Source: Tachypleus tridentatus
Lineage: Eukaryota; Arthropoda; Merostomata; Xiphosura; Limulidae
Direction: 5' to 3'
Assembly (NCBI RefSeq): GCF_004210375.1
Contig: NC_134827.1
Coordinates: 104,703,285-104,767,284, forward strand
Length of the DNA: 64,000 nucleotides
The notes beneath the pieces were generated by a model that did no database searches, had not been told where the DNA came from, and saw nothing but the letters and a program-made list of their open reading frames with translations. This document shows positions 24,546-33,510 of this stretch, one piece after another. Position numbers and translations under genes: made by a program. How positions within the stretch are numbered: position 1 is the first letter of the stretch; each line of letters begins with the position of its first letter.

Positions 24546-24853
24546 TCACACCACTGACAGTTTTCTTTGTAAGTTGGGGTGTATTACGTCAAAACGGAGA
24601 TTTTTAAAATAACTAAATAAGTTTTACTTCTTGAGGTAAAAATACAAACTTTGTATTCCTTACTCTCTGTGTATTCGCAACAATGGAGTAAATCTCAACA
24701 GCAAATTAGTTTTGTACATTTCCTCCACCAGGTGGTTGGCGCTGCATTGAATTTTCATATCCTACCATTTTATTGACACATCGTACAAACAAATTTGTTA
24801 TTGATAATTCAGTACCCGTATATGGTAAATGATGTAAAAAGAAGACATTTATT

Positions 24854-25058
24854 GGTTTGATTTGAATTTCGCGCAAAGTTACATGAGGGCTATCTGCGCT
24901 AGCCGTCCCTACTTGAGCAGTTTAAGACTAGAAAAAAGGCAACTAGTCATCACCACCCACCGCCAACTCTTGGGCTTCTCTTTTACGAACGAATAGTGGG
25001 ATTGACCGTACATTATTACGCCCCCACGGCTGAAAGGACGACCATGTTTGGTGCGACG
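24854..25058 (-). mobile_element. SINE family 1, head-truncated (left of inverted pair)
   Basis: The tail and body are complete in reverse orientation, but the element ends at GTTTGGTGCGACGAG, within the B-box side of the tRNA head. The promoter is absent. Confidence 0.9.
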
Positions 25059-25101
25059 AGTCACAACAGTCCACATTTTACTGTCATGCTGTCGTTATAA
25101 A

Positions 25102-25357
25102 GGTCCTGCATGGCCAGGTTGTTAAGGCACGCGACTAGTAATACGAGGGTCGCGAGTTCGAATCCCTGTCATTCTCACCCTTTCAGCCGTGGGGGCGTTA
25201 TAATATCACGGTCAATCTCACTTACTATTCGATGGTAAAAGAGTAGCCCAAGAGTTGGCGATAATTGGTAATGATTAGCCGACTTCCCTTTAGTCTTAAA
25301 CTGCTAAATTAGGAGCGGCTAGCGTGTAACTTTGCGCGAAATTCAAAACAAACAAAC
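25102..25357 (+). mobile_element. SINE family 1 (right of inverted pair)
   Basis: This forward copy has its head (GGTCCTGCATGGCCAGG), a B box (GAGTTCGAATCCC) and its tail present. There are small deletions after the B box (CTGTCATTCTCACCC) and in the tail (CTAGCGTGTAACTTTGCGCG). It is 43 bp from the opposite-strand copy. Confidence 0.9.
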
Positions 25358-25371
25358 CGTTGTTACAACTC

Positions 25372-25560
25372 TAGATGGTGTCATTGGCGAGGGTGACACT
25401 GTTCACCTTCAATGTGTTTTTAACGTTTTGCGGGCCATTGACCTTTTTAATTCTATGTAAATCTTGTATCCGAAATTGACATTGTTTTGTTGTTATCTCG
25501 ATATATTTATATTTTTTACATTCTGTAACATTTTACTGATTTTTACTGATGGTTTCACAC
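25372..25560 (+). mobile_element. Unnamed dispersed repeat, copy 2
   Basis: TTTGCGGGCCATTGACCTTT, TTAATTCTATGTAAATC, TTGTATCCGAAATTGACATT and TATCTCGATATA align with 11,330-11,425. The match fades after about 25,520, so the 3' end is unclear. It directly follows a SINE tail. Confidence 0.58.
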
Positions 25561-26117
25561 AGATGGGTTTTCATTAGCATCGTCGTTGTTTGCAGTTGAT
25601 AAATAGAACCATATAATTTTCTCTCGTGTTTCAGTTTACGTTGGATGAAGATTTTTCTACAGGTTTCTACTCTTTTGTTTTCTGGTTTTATAATTATTTA
25701 TGTTTGTGCAACTTAAATCTCGCCCATCTAACGCACTGATTAATTTAAATTCACCTTTAAATAATATACAACAGAATCCCCCATATTTCTGACCATCTTC
25801 CTACTGATTTACTCGAGCCCTCTATCACTACCACTTATTTCAATGATGTGAACCTTTAACTGTGACGTCATGGGTGGTCCCGGTTCTCCCTCTAGCGTCG
25901 CATTTCGTGTGTCTTTATTGTGTGATCAATTATGGCCACATTTTTCGGCTTAGTTTCAGTGCTGCCGTCTTACTCTTCAAAGTTATGTATCAAGTTATAT
26001 ATTGAGATGTCTGCGAAATAGATAGTTGTAGGTAAAGACGTTATTAATAGTTCATACACGTGTGTGAAAGTAGTCGTAATACGTTCTCTCTTGTCTATCA
26101 CTGGAAGACTAAAGATG
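25561..26117. other. Unique spacer with one palindromic CRE
   Basis: TGACGTCA lies at 25,863-25,870. There is no recognised coding sequence. Confidence 0.45.
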
Positions 26118-26178
26118 GCTAATGCAGATAGCCCTCTAGGCGTTTTAAGCGGAACAACACAAACAATAACAACAATCA
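26118..26178 (+). mobile_element. Orphan SINE-type tail
   Basis: AATGCAGATAGCCCTCTAGG, CGTTTTAAGCGGAACAACAC and AAACAATAACAAC form a tail of the type shared by the SINE families here, with no recognisable tRNA head upstream. Confidence 0.5.
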
Positions 26179-26241
26179 GCAAATCCCCTCATCATGGGGA
26201 TCATAGATTTAATAGCAAGGAAAATCCGATATTAAATAAAC

Positions 26242-26398
26242 GAACCGAGGCTGATATGGGTATTAACGCTTTTACAAATAAAATACAACATTTCGACCTT
26301 CTTAGGTCATATTCAGGTTAACAAAAGATGACCTAGGAAGGTCGAAACGTTGTTCTCTGCTTTACCACTAAAAGTGTTAATACCAATACCAACCGTTC
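26242..26398. mobile_element. Large hairpin resembling Penelope-like element termini
   Basis: The left arm (26,242-26,310) and right arm (26,328-26,398) are inverted repeats around a 17-nt loop. The innermost stem is strong: CGACCTTCTTAGGTCAT against ATGACCTAGGAAGGTCG. Farther out, GGGTATTAACGCTTTTA pairs with AAAAGTGTTAATACC. GATGACCTAGGAAGG then TCGAAACGTT resembles the ribozyme-type motif (CTGATGA, stem, GAAAC) found in terminal repeats of Penelope-like elements, but the CTG of the core is AAG here. No reverse transcriptase or GIY-YIG reading frame is nearby, so it would be a terminal fragment. Confidence 0.45.
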
Positions 26399-26878
26399 TG
26401 ATATACCTTTTAATTTCGAGTGGGTTTCTTGCCATCAAAAGAAACGAACAGGGGCCACGTTGTGTTATTCACGATTTAAGACTCGTCTCAATTACGTTGT
26501 GAGATTCTGTTCATGTTTAAGAAATCGTTATGTTTACCACAGGCGTCGCGCCAAATTTTCAAATATTATGTTTCAAAAGGTGCTGATTGGTAGAAATAAA
26601 CTACTTGACTCTACTATTCAGAATCTTTTTTCAAATCTGAAATACATGTAGCATGAAAACGATATAGCTGGATATAGCAGTAATGGTTTTAGAGGTTTCA
26701 GCGTTCCCATATTCTCCAGAATCAATATCATATATCTTGCTGTCTTCTAATCTAATACGATTTTGACCTCTGACGTCACTTGTCCTTCTAAGTACTCTTG
26801 TTTCAGCATCATTTCTTTGTTTTCAATTAATATAAATTGCTTTATTCGAGTATAAATCCTAAAGTAAACAGCATCTAG
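26399..26878. other. Unique spacer downstream of the hairpin
   Basis: It contains TGACGTCA at 26,771-26,778 and a 63-codon plus-strand frame (26,460-26,651) with no known domain. It could be residual mobile-element sequence beside the hairpin, which I cannot confirm. Confidence 0.4.
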
Positions 26879-27020
26879 TCAATCCCACTATTCGTTGTTG
26901 GTAGACGAGTAGCCCAAGACTTGGCGGTTGGTTGTGATGACGATTACATTGCTAAGTTAGGGACGGCTAGTGTTGATAGCCCTCGTGTAGTTTTGTGCAA
27001 AATTACAAACAAAACAAACC
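26879..27020 (+). mobile_element. SINE family 1, 5'-truncated, abutting the homeobox gene 3' end
   Basis: The copy begins at TCAATCCCACTATTCG in the body and ends with AAATTACAAACAAAACAAAC. About 20 bp are missing around GATGACGATTACATTGC. In antisense, its tail lies just downstream of the gene's AATAAA. Confidence 0.88.
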
Positions 27021-27059
27021 CTACTGTGTTGGTAACAAAATACTGAAACCAAGCAGTTA

Positions 27060-27262
27060 ACAAGAGAAGGATAACCTAAGTTTATTGGCTTTGTCAACTA
27101 CACCAGAGTGATTTCTGGTTTCAAAAATGTACAGTAGGTGGCACAGCTTTCGTTCACTATCGTACTTGTAAGAGCTAGCTTCTCTACTGAGTCTCGTACG
27201 TAGTAGGGTTAAAACATAAAAAGAAAAATGAACGTTAAAGAGTTCGACCTTGACCTTTGATC
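27060..27262 (-). terminator. 3' UTR and poly(A) signal of the apterous/Lhx2/9 gene
   Basis: Downstream of the stop on the minus strand, a canonical AATAAA lies at 27,086-27,081, about 177 nt after the TAA. Cleavage would be expected near 27,060. The next 40-60 nt on the minus strand are the reverse complement of a SINE tail, giving a GU-rich stretch (GTTTGTTTTGTTTG, around 27,020-27,005) suited to act as the downstream element. The hexamer is seen directly; its use is inferred. Confidence 0.6.
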
Positions 27263-27481
27263 TTATAACAGCATTGTGCACGAGGAAGCATTCTGTTCTT
27301 CTTTCATAATTTGTGTGGGGTGCATTTCGGTAAGGTTCAACGAAGACCCCTGGGCGCCGAATAAAGTCTCCTGTGGCGTCATTTCAGTCAGTGGTTTTGA
27401 ATCCTGGACAACTTCCGGTCCTTGGGCCTGTTGACGCAACAAGTTTCTTCTCCACTTGGCTCGCGCATTTTGGAACCAGAC
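27263..27481 (-). CDS. Apterous/Lhx2/9-class LIM-homeobox gene, terminal coding exon
   Basis: This exon encodes the end of the homeodomain and the C-terminus, 72 residues before a TAA at 27,265-27,263. It opens with VWFQNARAKWRRNLLRQ. That is homeodomain helix 3 from position 47, with W48, F49, Q50, N51, R53 and K55, the DNA-contacting set. LIM-homeobox proteins are nuclear transcription factors that bind TAAT-type sites and are tuned by LIM-bound cofactors. W56 matches, from memory, insect apterous (KWRR), where vertebrate Lhx2/Lhx9 have F. NLLRQ is typical of Lhx2/9. The exon follows an acceptor AG at 27,483-27,482 (context TTGGTCTTCGTAG) and joins the upstream exon in phase 0 after VLQ, the known intron site in this family. 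The tail (QQAQGPEVVQD... to CTMLL) is short compared with vertebrate Lhx2, so an alternative last exon is possible. The homeobox identity is near certain. Orthology between apterous paralogues is not resolved. Confidence 0.94.
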   Translation of the reverse strand, partial: VWFQNARAKWRRNLLRQQAQGPEVVQDSKPLTEMTPQETLFGAQGSSLNLTEMHPTQIMKEEQNASSCTMLL

Positions 27482-29208
27482 CTACGAAGACCAAGTTTAT
27501 AATTCTATTAAGTTTAAAATAATGATTGAGACATAATCTGCTAAGTATAAAGGAAACAAATTAACCAAATTACATAAATATTTAAAGTGTATAAGTACAA
27601 CGTTATTAGACTGTAGAAAAACAACATGTGGGAATTCTCAATAGTCGCGGCTGTAATTAATCTTAAATCGGTTAATAGATGGAGCAATGAATTAAAAGAT
27701 TGTACATAAATAAAATACAATAAACTTAGAGCAATTCTATGAGCCGCTACGCGGCGACTAAAAATACAATTATAATATTTATCTTATACAGCCCAGGGAG
27801 TATATAAACTGCATAATTTTTGTTTTCTTAACGAAACCCTATAAAGGCGTATTCTAATAAATACAGCAAAGTTGGAAATTTAAACATAACGGAAATAAGG
27901 AGTTTATCAAATATTAACTTAAAACTGTAAATGACATTTCATCACAGAAGTTTTTTTAACTTTATAAAAGAACCAGAACAAAAAAAAATGTTTGTTTTTC
28001 TTCTTAGTTCTTCTTATTGCCACTGGGTGGCGAATAAAATCACTTTTTAAATATGTTTGATTCATTTTTTTATATTCAAAACCAAATATATATGGTAATT
28101 AAACGATAACTGGGAATAAAGTCCGATTTCTTCTGAATCATATTTCGAAACTTAACTATACACTTGTTATGAAGAAACATTTAATATTTATATATACTAG
28201 AAGATACCCACAAAACACCTGCCGTCAAATGAGTATCTTTATTGCAACAATTTTTATCTTTTAAATACAGGATTTAGAGAATAATACGAAAGACTTCCAA
28301 CACCAGACACCGAAAACTTGTCTTAGGCCTAACATTAGTTAAGCCTATATTCGATAAATAGATAAATTAATATCGTAACTTGTGTACGTTTTTTTTTTTT
28401 GCTGTAGTTTAGCTAGGGTTAAACTTTACCTTTTTTTTTTATTCTATCAGTATATAAACTTATAATGTTATTCTAAGACCTAATTTTAGATCTTTATAAA
28501 ATCTTTGATAAGCCTTTAATATATTGTACAAAACACCTACTAAGGTATATTTACATCTGCCTTTTGTTTACATCCGTTGAAGTGCGCGCGCATTTTCAGG
28601 ACAGACAAAAAGTATTATTATTAATAGATATAAGGGTAGATTAATATAACTATGGGTCACAACCCACTTATTATGATTAAAGACCCTGTGCTGAAAACAG
28701 ATACACGTAATGTATCAAATATTCCAACTTTTTATTGGTTAAAAACCTACATCGAGTAAATTAATAAAATGGGAGTTTCCTTAGCCTTGTCTTAAAAAAA
28801 AATGTCCCCGTCGCTACAAACATGCTCGCCCTTTCAGCCATGGGGCGGTTATAATGTGACGGTCAATCCCACTATTCGTTGGTAAAAGAGTAGCCCAAGA
28901 GTTGACAGTGGGTGGTGATGACTAGTTGCCTTCCCCCTAGTCTTACACTGCTAAATTAGGGACGGCTAGCGCAGATAGCGCTCGAGTAGCTTTGCGCGAA
29001 ATTCAATAACAAACAAACTTAAAAAAATGTTTTCACTGTGTTATTTAACGCCACTGTTACTTTATTAAGAATGAAATTTGTTTTCCCAGTGCGTTTATTT
29101 TTATCTTACACACAATTCCAATTATTTTATTAAACTTCGTGATCCTTATAAGGCGATTTCTTTATCTTTCATTTTATTTTATACATTGTCCAAATTTAAA
29201 TAACTCAC
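27482..29208 (-). other. Intron splitting the homeobox (1,727 bp)
   Basis: The intron is bounded by GTGAGT at 29,208 and AG at 27,482 and interrupts the homeodomain after residue 46 (VLQ|VWF), the position used by Lhx2/Lhx9 genes. It is AT-rich and carries one 5'-truncated SINE in the opposite orientation (28,804-29,018). If retained, it adds only VSYLNLDNV before a stop, giving a homeodomain without most of helix 3. Confidence 0.92.
28804..29018 (+). mobile_element. SINE family 1, 5'-truncated, in the homeobox intron
   Basis: The copy starts at the B-box end (CCCCGTCGCTACAAACATGC) and runs to ATTCAATAACAAACAAAC. It is antisense to the apterous/Lhx2/9 transcript, 190 bp from the splice donor. 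Confidence 0.9.
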
Positions 29209-29474
29209 TTGAAGTACCCGTTTACTAAGTCCTGTTTTTTGGGACAGTTGTTTTAAGTCCTTAGCGTCAGGGTTATGATTAGTGGCAAAATATGATTTCA
29301 TAGTCCGCACTTGGTGGTGTTTAAAAGAAGTGCGCATGCGTTTCGGTCTTGTTTCGGTCGTATTTCTGCCAGTTGATAAAGGTGACGTTGTGGTGTGCTG
29401 AAATACTCCTAGCGGCGTGTCTTGTGAACTGATCATTCCACACGCCCCTTCTGTAGAATTATAAGCCGTTGATC
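29209..29474 (-). CDS. Apterous/Lhx2/9-class LIM-homeobox gene, exon with homeodomain positions 1-46
   Basis: The exon has 266 nt: two bases completing a codon, then 88 codons. About 42 residues of Ser/Thr-rich linker (STAYNSTEGACG...) precede the homeodomain, which starts PKRMRTSFKHHQ with F8 in place. It continues MKSYF and NHNPDAKDLKQL to GLSKRVLQ, helices 1 and 2 and the start of helix 3. KRMRTSFKHHQ and NHNPDAKDLKQL are the signature of the Lhx2/Lhx9/apterous class among LIM-homeobox genes. The acceptor is TTTTTATCTGTTTCAG ending at 29,475, and the donor GTGAGT occupies 29,208-29,203. Both are strong, and splicing to the exon at 27,481 restores VLQ-VWFQN. Translation cannot start here: the AG acceptor and phase 2 show that upstream exons (LIM1, LIM2, N-terminus) are required. 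They were not found between here and 35,870. An apparent ATG at 29,436 is an internal methionine. Confidence 0.94.
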
Positions 29475-30192
29475 CTGAAACAGATAAAAATACGTGAAAT
29501 ATGACATAAAGTCAGAACGTGTTTTGAGGAACTTCTATGAGCCCCCCTCCCCTTCCTTCACACACATAATGTGGATAAAAATAATTAGCAGGAACACTAA
29601 GACCCAACAAAAGAGTTTTAGGAGCTAACGATACCAAAACCTTTTAGGGTTCACTTCCCTTCGTACCCAGGACGAGAAATCAAGCGTGTAATGCCCATTC
29701 GAAGGCAAAAGACCGAAAAACCAGTGGCAGAAGGATCACAATGGGCCAGCGTCGATCGTGTCTACCGTAATAAAGTCCTTCTGGTTCCGCAAGAAAAAAC
29801 GTTCATCGAACCGGAAACATCGGATAAGAAACGAAGTTTCACAGGTTATATGAGATATACAGGGGTAGAGAGGTTATCAAGCTTTGTACGGCTTAATTAT
29901 TAATTGTCAACACGTTTCTACGATGTAGGTGGAGCGACAGTCGTGACTGGAAATCAAACTCGACTTGTCGCTTCGTTTCAAAACAAGGATCTTCCATAAT
30001 GACTTTGTCTCTTCGTTAAGAACTCTGTAACAAGTTTGTGGCTGCGTATTAAAAACATTAACATGAGGAAGATAATGACAGCTGAAGGAAACTTCTTGCA
30101 GTATGAAACATCTTTTATTTTTATTTCTCTTACGTTGGTAACCCAGCAAGAACGTGAACGTGCACAGAAATTTCTCCGATTGTGTATGAACG
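29475..30192 (-). other. Intron upstream of the homeobox exon
   Basis: It is intronic by inference from the strong acceptor at 29,475. I looked for cysteine-pair LIM patterns on the minus strand and saw none. It contains only chance frames. Confidence 0.5.
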
Positions 30193-30309
30193 GATATGTT
30201 TTCTTAGATCAGAGCCATATCGGGCTATCTGCCGAGTTCACCGAGGGAAATCGAACCCCTGATCTTAGCGTTGTAAATCCGTGGACTTACCGCTGTACCA
30301 GCGGGGGAC
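30193..30309 (-). mobile_element. tRNA-derived SINE, family 3
   Basis: Read on the minus strand: CCCGCTGGTACAGCGGTAAG (A box), GGATTTACAACGCTAAG, B box GGGGTTCGATTTCCC, CTCGGCAGATAGCCCGATAT, then GGCTCTGATCTAAGAAAAC. The loop TTTACAA suggests a Val(UAC)-like ancestor, weakly. The tail again carries GCAGATAGCCC. Confidence 0.78.
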
Positions 30310-30633
30310 CTCAGATTGTGCAAGAAAAATATAATTTCTTTATTTTTTTCTTAGCCTGCTTTCCAATCGTTGTCTAAAGTTAAGCGCCATATTGCAGTTT
30401 TCGTGTGTTTGATTGTTATTTAATTTCGCGCAATAATCAAGAACCTCATTACATTCGTGAAAATTGGATAATTATATTTTATTACCTCTCATACAAAGCT
30501 TTTGCTATACTTTTTTACTTCACAAAATTATTAGCGGAAAAAATTGGTAACAGACATGATTAGTGGACTAAATTACGTGTCCATAATTTTAAACTTATTG
30601 ACTGAAGGGAAGGCACCTAAGTCAGTGGCAGCA

Positions 30634-30854
30634 GGTCCGGCATCTCCATGTAATCTGAAGGTCGTGGGTTCGATTCCCCGTAACACCAAAAATGTGACGG
30701 TCAATCCCACTATTCGTTAGTCAAAGAGTTTTCCAAGTGTTAGCGGTAGGTGATAATGACAAGCAGCCTTTCCCTCTAGTCTTTCACTGCTAAATTAGGG
30801 ATGGACAGCGCAAGTAGCTCTCGTGTGGCTTTACGCGAAATTCAAAACAAACAA
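30634..30854 (+). mobile_element. SINE family 1, head deletion
   Basis: GGTCCGGCATCTCCATGTAA joins the head start directly to the anticodon region, losing the A box, while the B box GGGTTCGATTCCCC is kept. There is a second deletion after ACACCAAAAATG. The tail ends AATTCAAAACAAACAA. Confidence 0.88.
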
Positions 30855-32486
30855 TCGTGTCTTTTTTTTTCTATCAATTCACTATTGTTGCTTAATTACA
30901 TGGCATAGTTCTTTAATATTCAACCGATTCCTAATTAATGTTTTTATTGAGTCGTGCAAATTAGTGCAGCTCGTAGCGAAAACGTATCCTAAAGACTTAT
31001 TACCAGTCTATAGCGTTTTGTTATCAAATATTTAGTGAGTGTTTTTTGATTTATTCATTTGTGTGGCGCCATCTTTTGGTGACATGTTTATATACTGCTT
31101 TCTTGTTTTTCAGTTTTCACAAATGAACGCATCCTTTACCAGAATTCAGTTTTATTTACAACAGTAAACTCAAAGAGAAGAGAGGACACCGACTGGTTAT
31201 TAAATTGGAACAATCAAAGAGACAGACATAAGATGCTTAGCTGACTTTGTTATTATTCAAGAACAGAACACTGGATTTCAAGCATTATACATAATTAGGA
31301 ATTTCACAGCAAAAAATGAGAAAAGTTGCTGTACTTATAAGACTTATCCTTAATTTCTTGTCTACAAAACTTTATAAATAATATTTTCCGTGATAAAAAG
31401 TGGATTAACAAGGTCTATACTGATTTCAACTTTAACCCTGTCTCGCAACAACTGTGGAGTTGGTTTTTGTTTTCATTGAATAGCTAACTGAACTCTCAGT
31501 AAAGCTAATTCATCCACAAAACTCCATCAACGAAACTTAACCCTTGTAAACGTTCTACGTGGGCAGCACCAACTCGACGTAACGCACTAAAGAAGCTTAC
31601 ACTCTGCCATCAAACCCCGGTAATCTCGACGTTTAATTCCAACAACAATAACGGAAAGCTGAAGTGATACCCTGCACGCCCTTGTTCTAGCGCGAACAAG
31701 CTCGTGCCTGCGCTCGTGTTCCTGGCTCGCGAGATTAGCTGGATGGAACACATGCAGTAAGGAAGGATTAGGCCTGACGACTTATGTCGCACCGCATGTG
31801 CCAATAAAATTTAATCTCCAGGCATACCCAATCGGATCAGGTCAAGAAAAGGATTATAAAAGAGACAGCTAGTATCCTAGAATTCAAAGAGACAACTAAA
31901 GCTAATTTGACGTGGGTTGTGTCTTCCATAGTAGCTAGCACCTTGAATATTTCTCTATAAGAAGCCAGTAGTCTGTGAAATAATTAAAAAGATTACATGT
32001 CGCAGAAGCTCTGGGGAATACCTAACTTTGCTTCAGCCGTATTTATTCTTGAAATTTTTGTTGTTTGAAATGTTGATCCAAACACGGAGATACAATATTA
32101 GCACTAAGAATAAATATTTACGTCTATGTATTTAAATGGCAAAGCAATATAACAAATAAATATCCATTTCATTTTTAAAATTTTTGTTCTTTATTCAGTA
32201 ACAACTGTTTAAAGTGCTTGTTACTCTCAAAAAGACTAAACAGAGACTAATAAAATATGGTTCGACACAAAAAGATACACAGCATTGAGAGCCCTTAAAA
32301 TCTACTCTGAAAATTTGCTCAGATCTTTTAAAGACCTGTCGTTGCTAGCTGGCCTTCATCCTAATTTCTTCTACTAAACGATAAGGATTATGTTCCTCTT
32401 TGAGTGATTGTATTGTGAGTGTAAAATGAGAACTGGGTTAGCGTAATATTCGCAAACGTTTAAACAAAAATTACCAACGTTCACTC
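30855..32486. other. Unique stretch, probably intronic, no exon seen
   Basis: GGCGCCATCTTTTGGTGAC (31,065-31,083) contains, in reverse, a CTCF-like AGATGGCGCC. 31,540-31,800 is GC-richer and includes GGATTAGGC. TTATAAAAGAG (31,854-31,864) is a possible TATA box on the plus strand. No LIM-type coding sequence is found. Confidence 0.4.
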
Positions 32487-32497
32487 CCCATCACAAT

Positions 32498-32745
32498 GGC
32501 CTGGCATGGCCTAGCGCGTTAAGGCGTGCGCTTCGTAATCTGAGGGTCGCGGGTTCGCGCCCGAGTCGCGCCAAAACATGCTCGCCCTCCCAGCTGTGGG
32601 GGCGTTATAATGTCACGGTCAATCCCACTATTCGTTGGGATTGTAATTTGTTGTAATGTTGTAATTTGTCTTACACTGCAAAATTAGGGACGGCTAGCAC
32701 AGATAGCCCTCGAGTTGCTTTGTGCGAAATTCCAAAACAAAAAAA
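32498..32745 (+). mobile_element. SINE family 1, with 11-bp target duplication and filler DNA
   Basis: The head is intact (GGCCTGGCATGGCC, B box GGGTTCGCGCCCG). It has perfect flanking repeats CCCATCACAAT at 32,487-32,497 and 32,746-32,756. About 80 bp of the body have been replaced by 32,637-32,670, a short TTGTAATTTG/TTGTAATG repeat. Confidence 0.94.
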
Positions 32746-32756
32746 CCCATCACAAT

Positions 32757-33225
32757 TTCTCAACAACTTTTGGAATAATTTGGAATCATGGAATCTGACA
32801 ATTTCCATTCTGTAGTTATTGAGATTTATAGCAAGTTTAGGGCGTAACGAAATGCGTCGCCCTCTCTAAGAACGTGCATTGCTGTCTTTATAGCTGTATC
32901 GCGGTCAAGGCGTGCAGGCAAAGACATTCGATATGAGCAAAACTACACGAATACCACGTGCGCGGTAGCTCACATCCAATAAATTTATGTCACGAAATAA
33001 CAGAAAACGCATAACTTTCTAGATGTATTTTTAACAAAGCGTAATAAAGAAAGGGTATTACTCTCTTGTTTTAAACTGGTATGGAAAGTTGCTTGTTAAC
33101 CAGTAAGTAAGCATTTCATTAAAAATGAAAACGTATTTATTACACAGAAAATCAGTAATTTTCATGTGATTATAATAATTAGAACGTCATTACAAAGTGA
33201 CCGAGAAATTTCATACCTACGACTG
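32757..33225. other. AT-rich spacer
   Basis: Nothing recognisable lies here except ordinary unique sequence. Confidence 0.45.
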
Positions 33226-33502
33226 TTAGGCCTACGCTGTACTCACTGAGGTAGTAAATTATTATCTCTGTGATGTCATTTTAGGCCTTCGCTACAAGCG
33301 CGAAAATAGTGCATTGCTAATGTTGTAGTTTTTGTTTATGATGTTACATTAGGCCTGTGCTACACTTGCTAAGGTTGTACTTTTTGTTGTTTGGATTAAT
33401 ACGTTAGGCCTACTATTTCGCACTCGTAACTATAGTACGTTGTTTTGTATATGATATTAGGCCTATAATATAGCCGTTAAAATAGTACATTCTTTTAGTA
33501 GC
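33226..33502 (+). repeat. Degenerate ~55-bp tandem repeat (5 units)
   Basis: TTAGGCCT-like anchors recur at 33,227, 33,282, 33,350, 33,405 and 33,458 (spacings 55, 68, 55, 53). Each is followed by GCTA/CGCAC-like sequence, then an AGTACRTTGT-like block and a T-rich stretch. Divergence is high, so copy boundaries are approximate. Confidence 0.6.
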
Positions 33503-33510
33503 TCATATAT

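Noticed and set aside
33246-33256. let-7-like seed TGAGGTAGTA
   Set aside because: The match stops after 10 bases, no complementary arm lies within 100 bp, and it falls in a degenerate tandem repeat.
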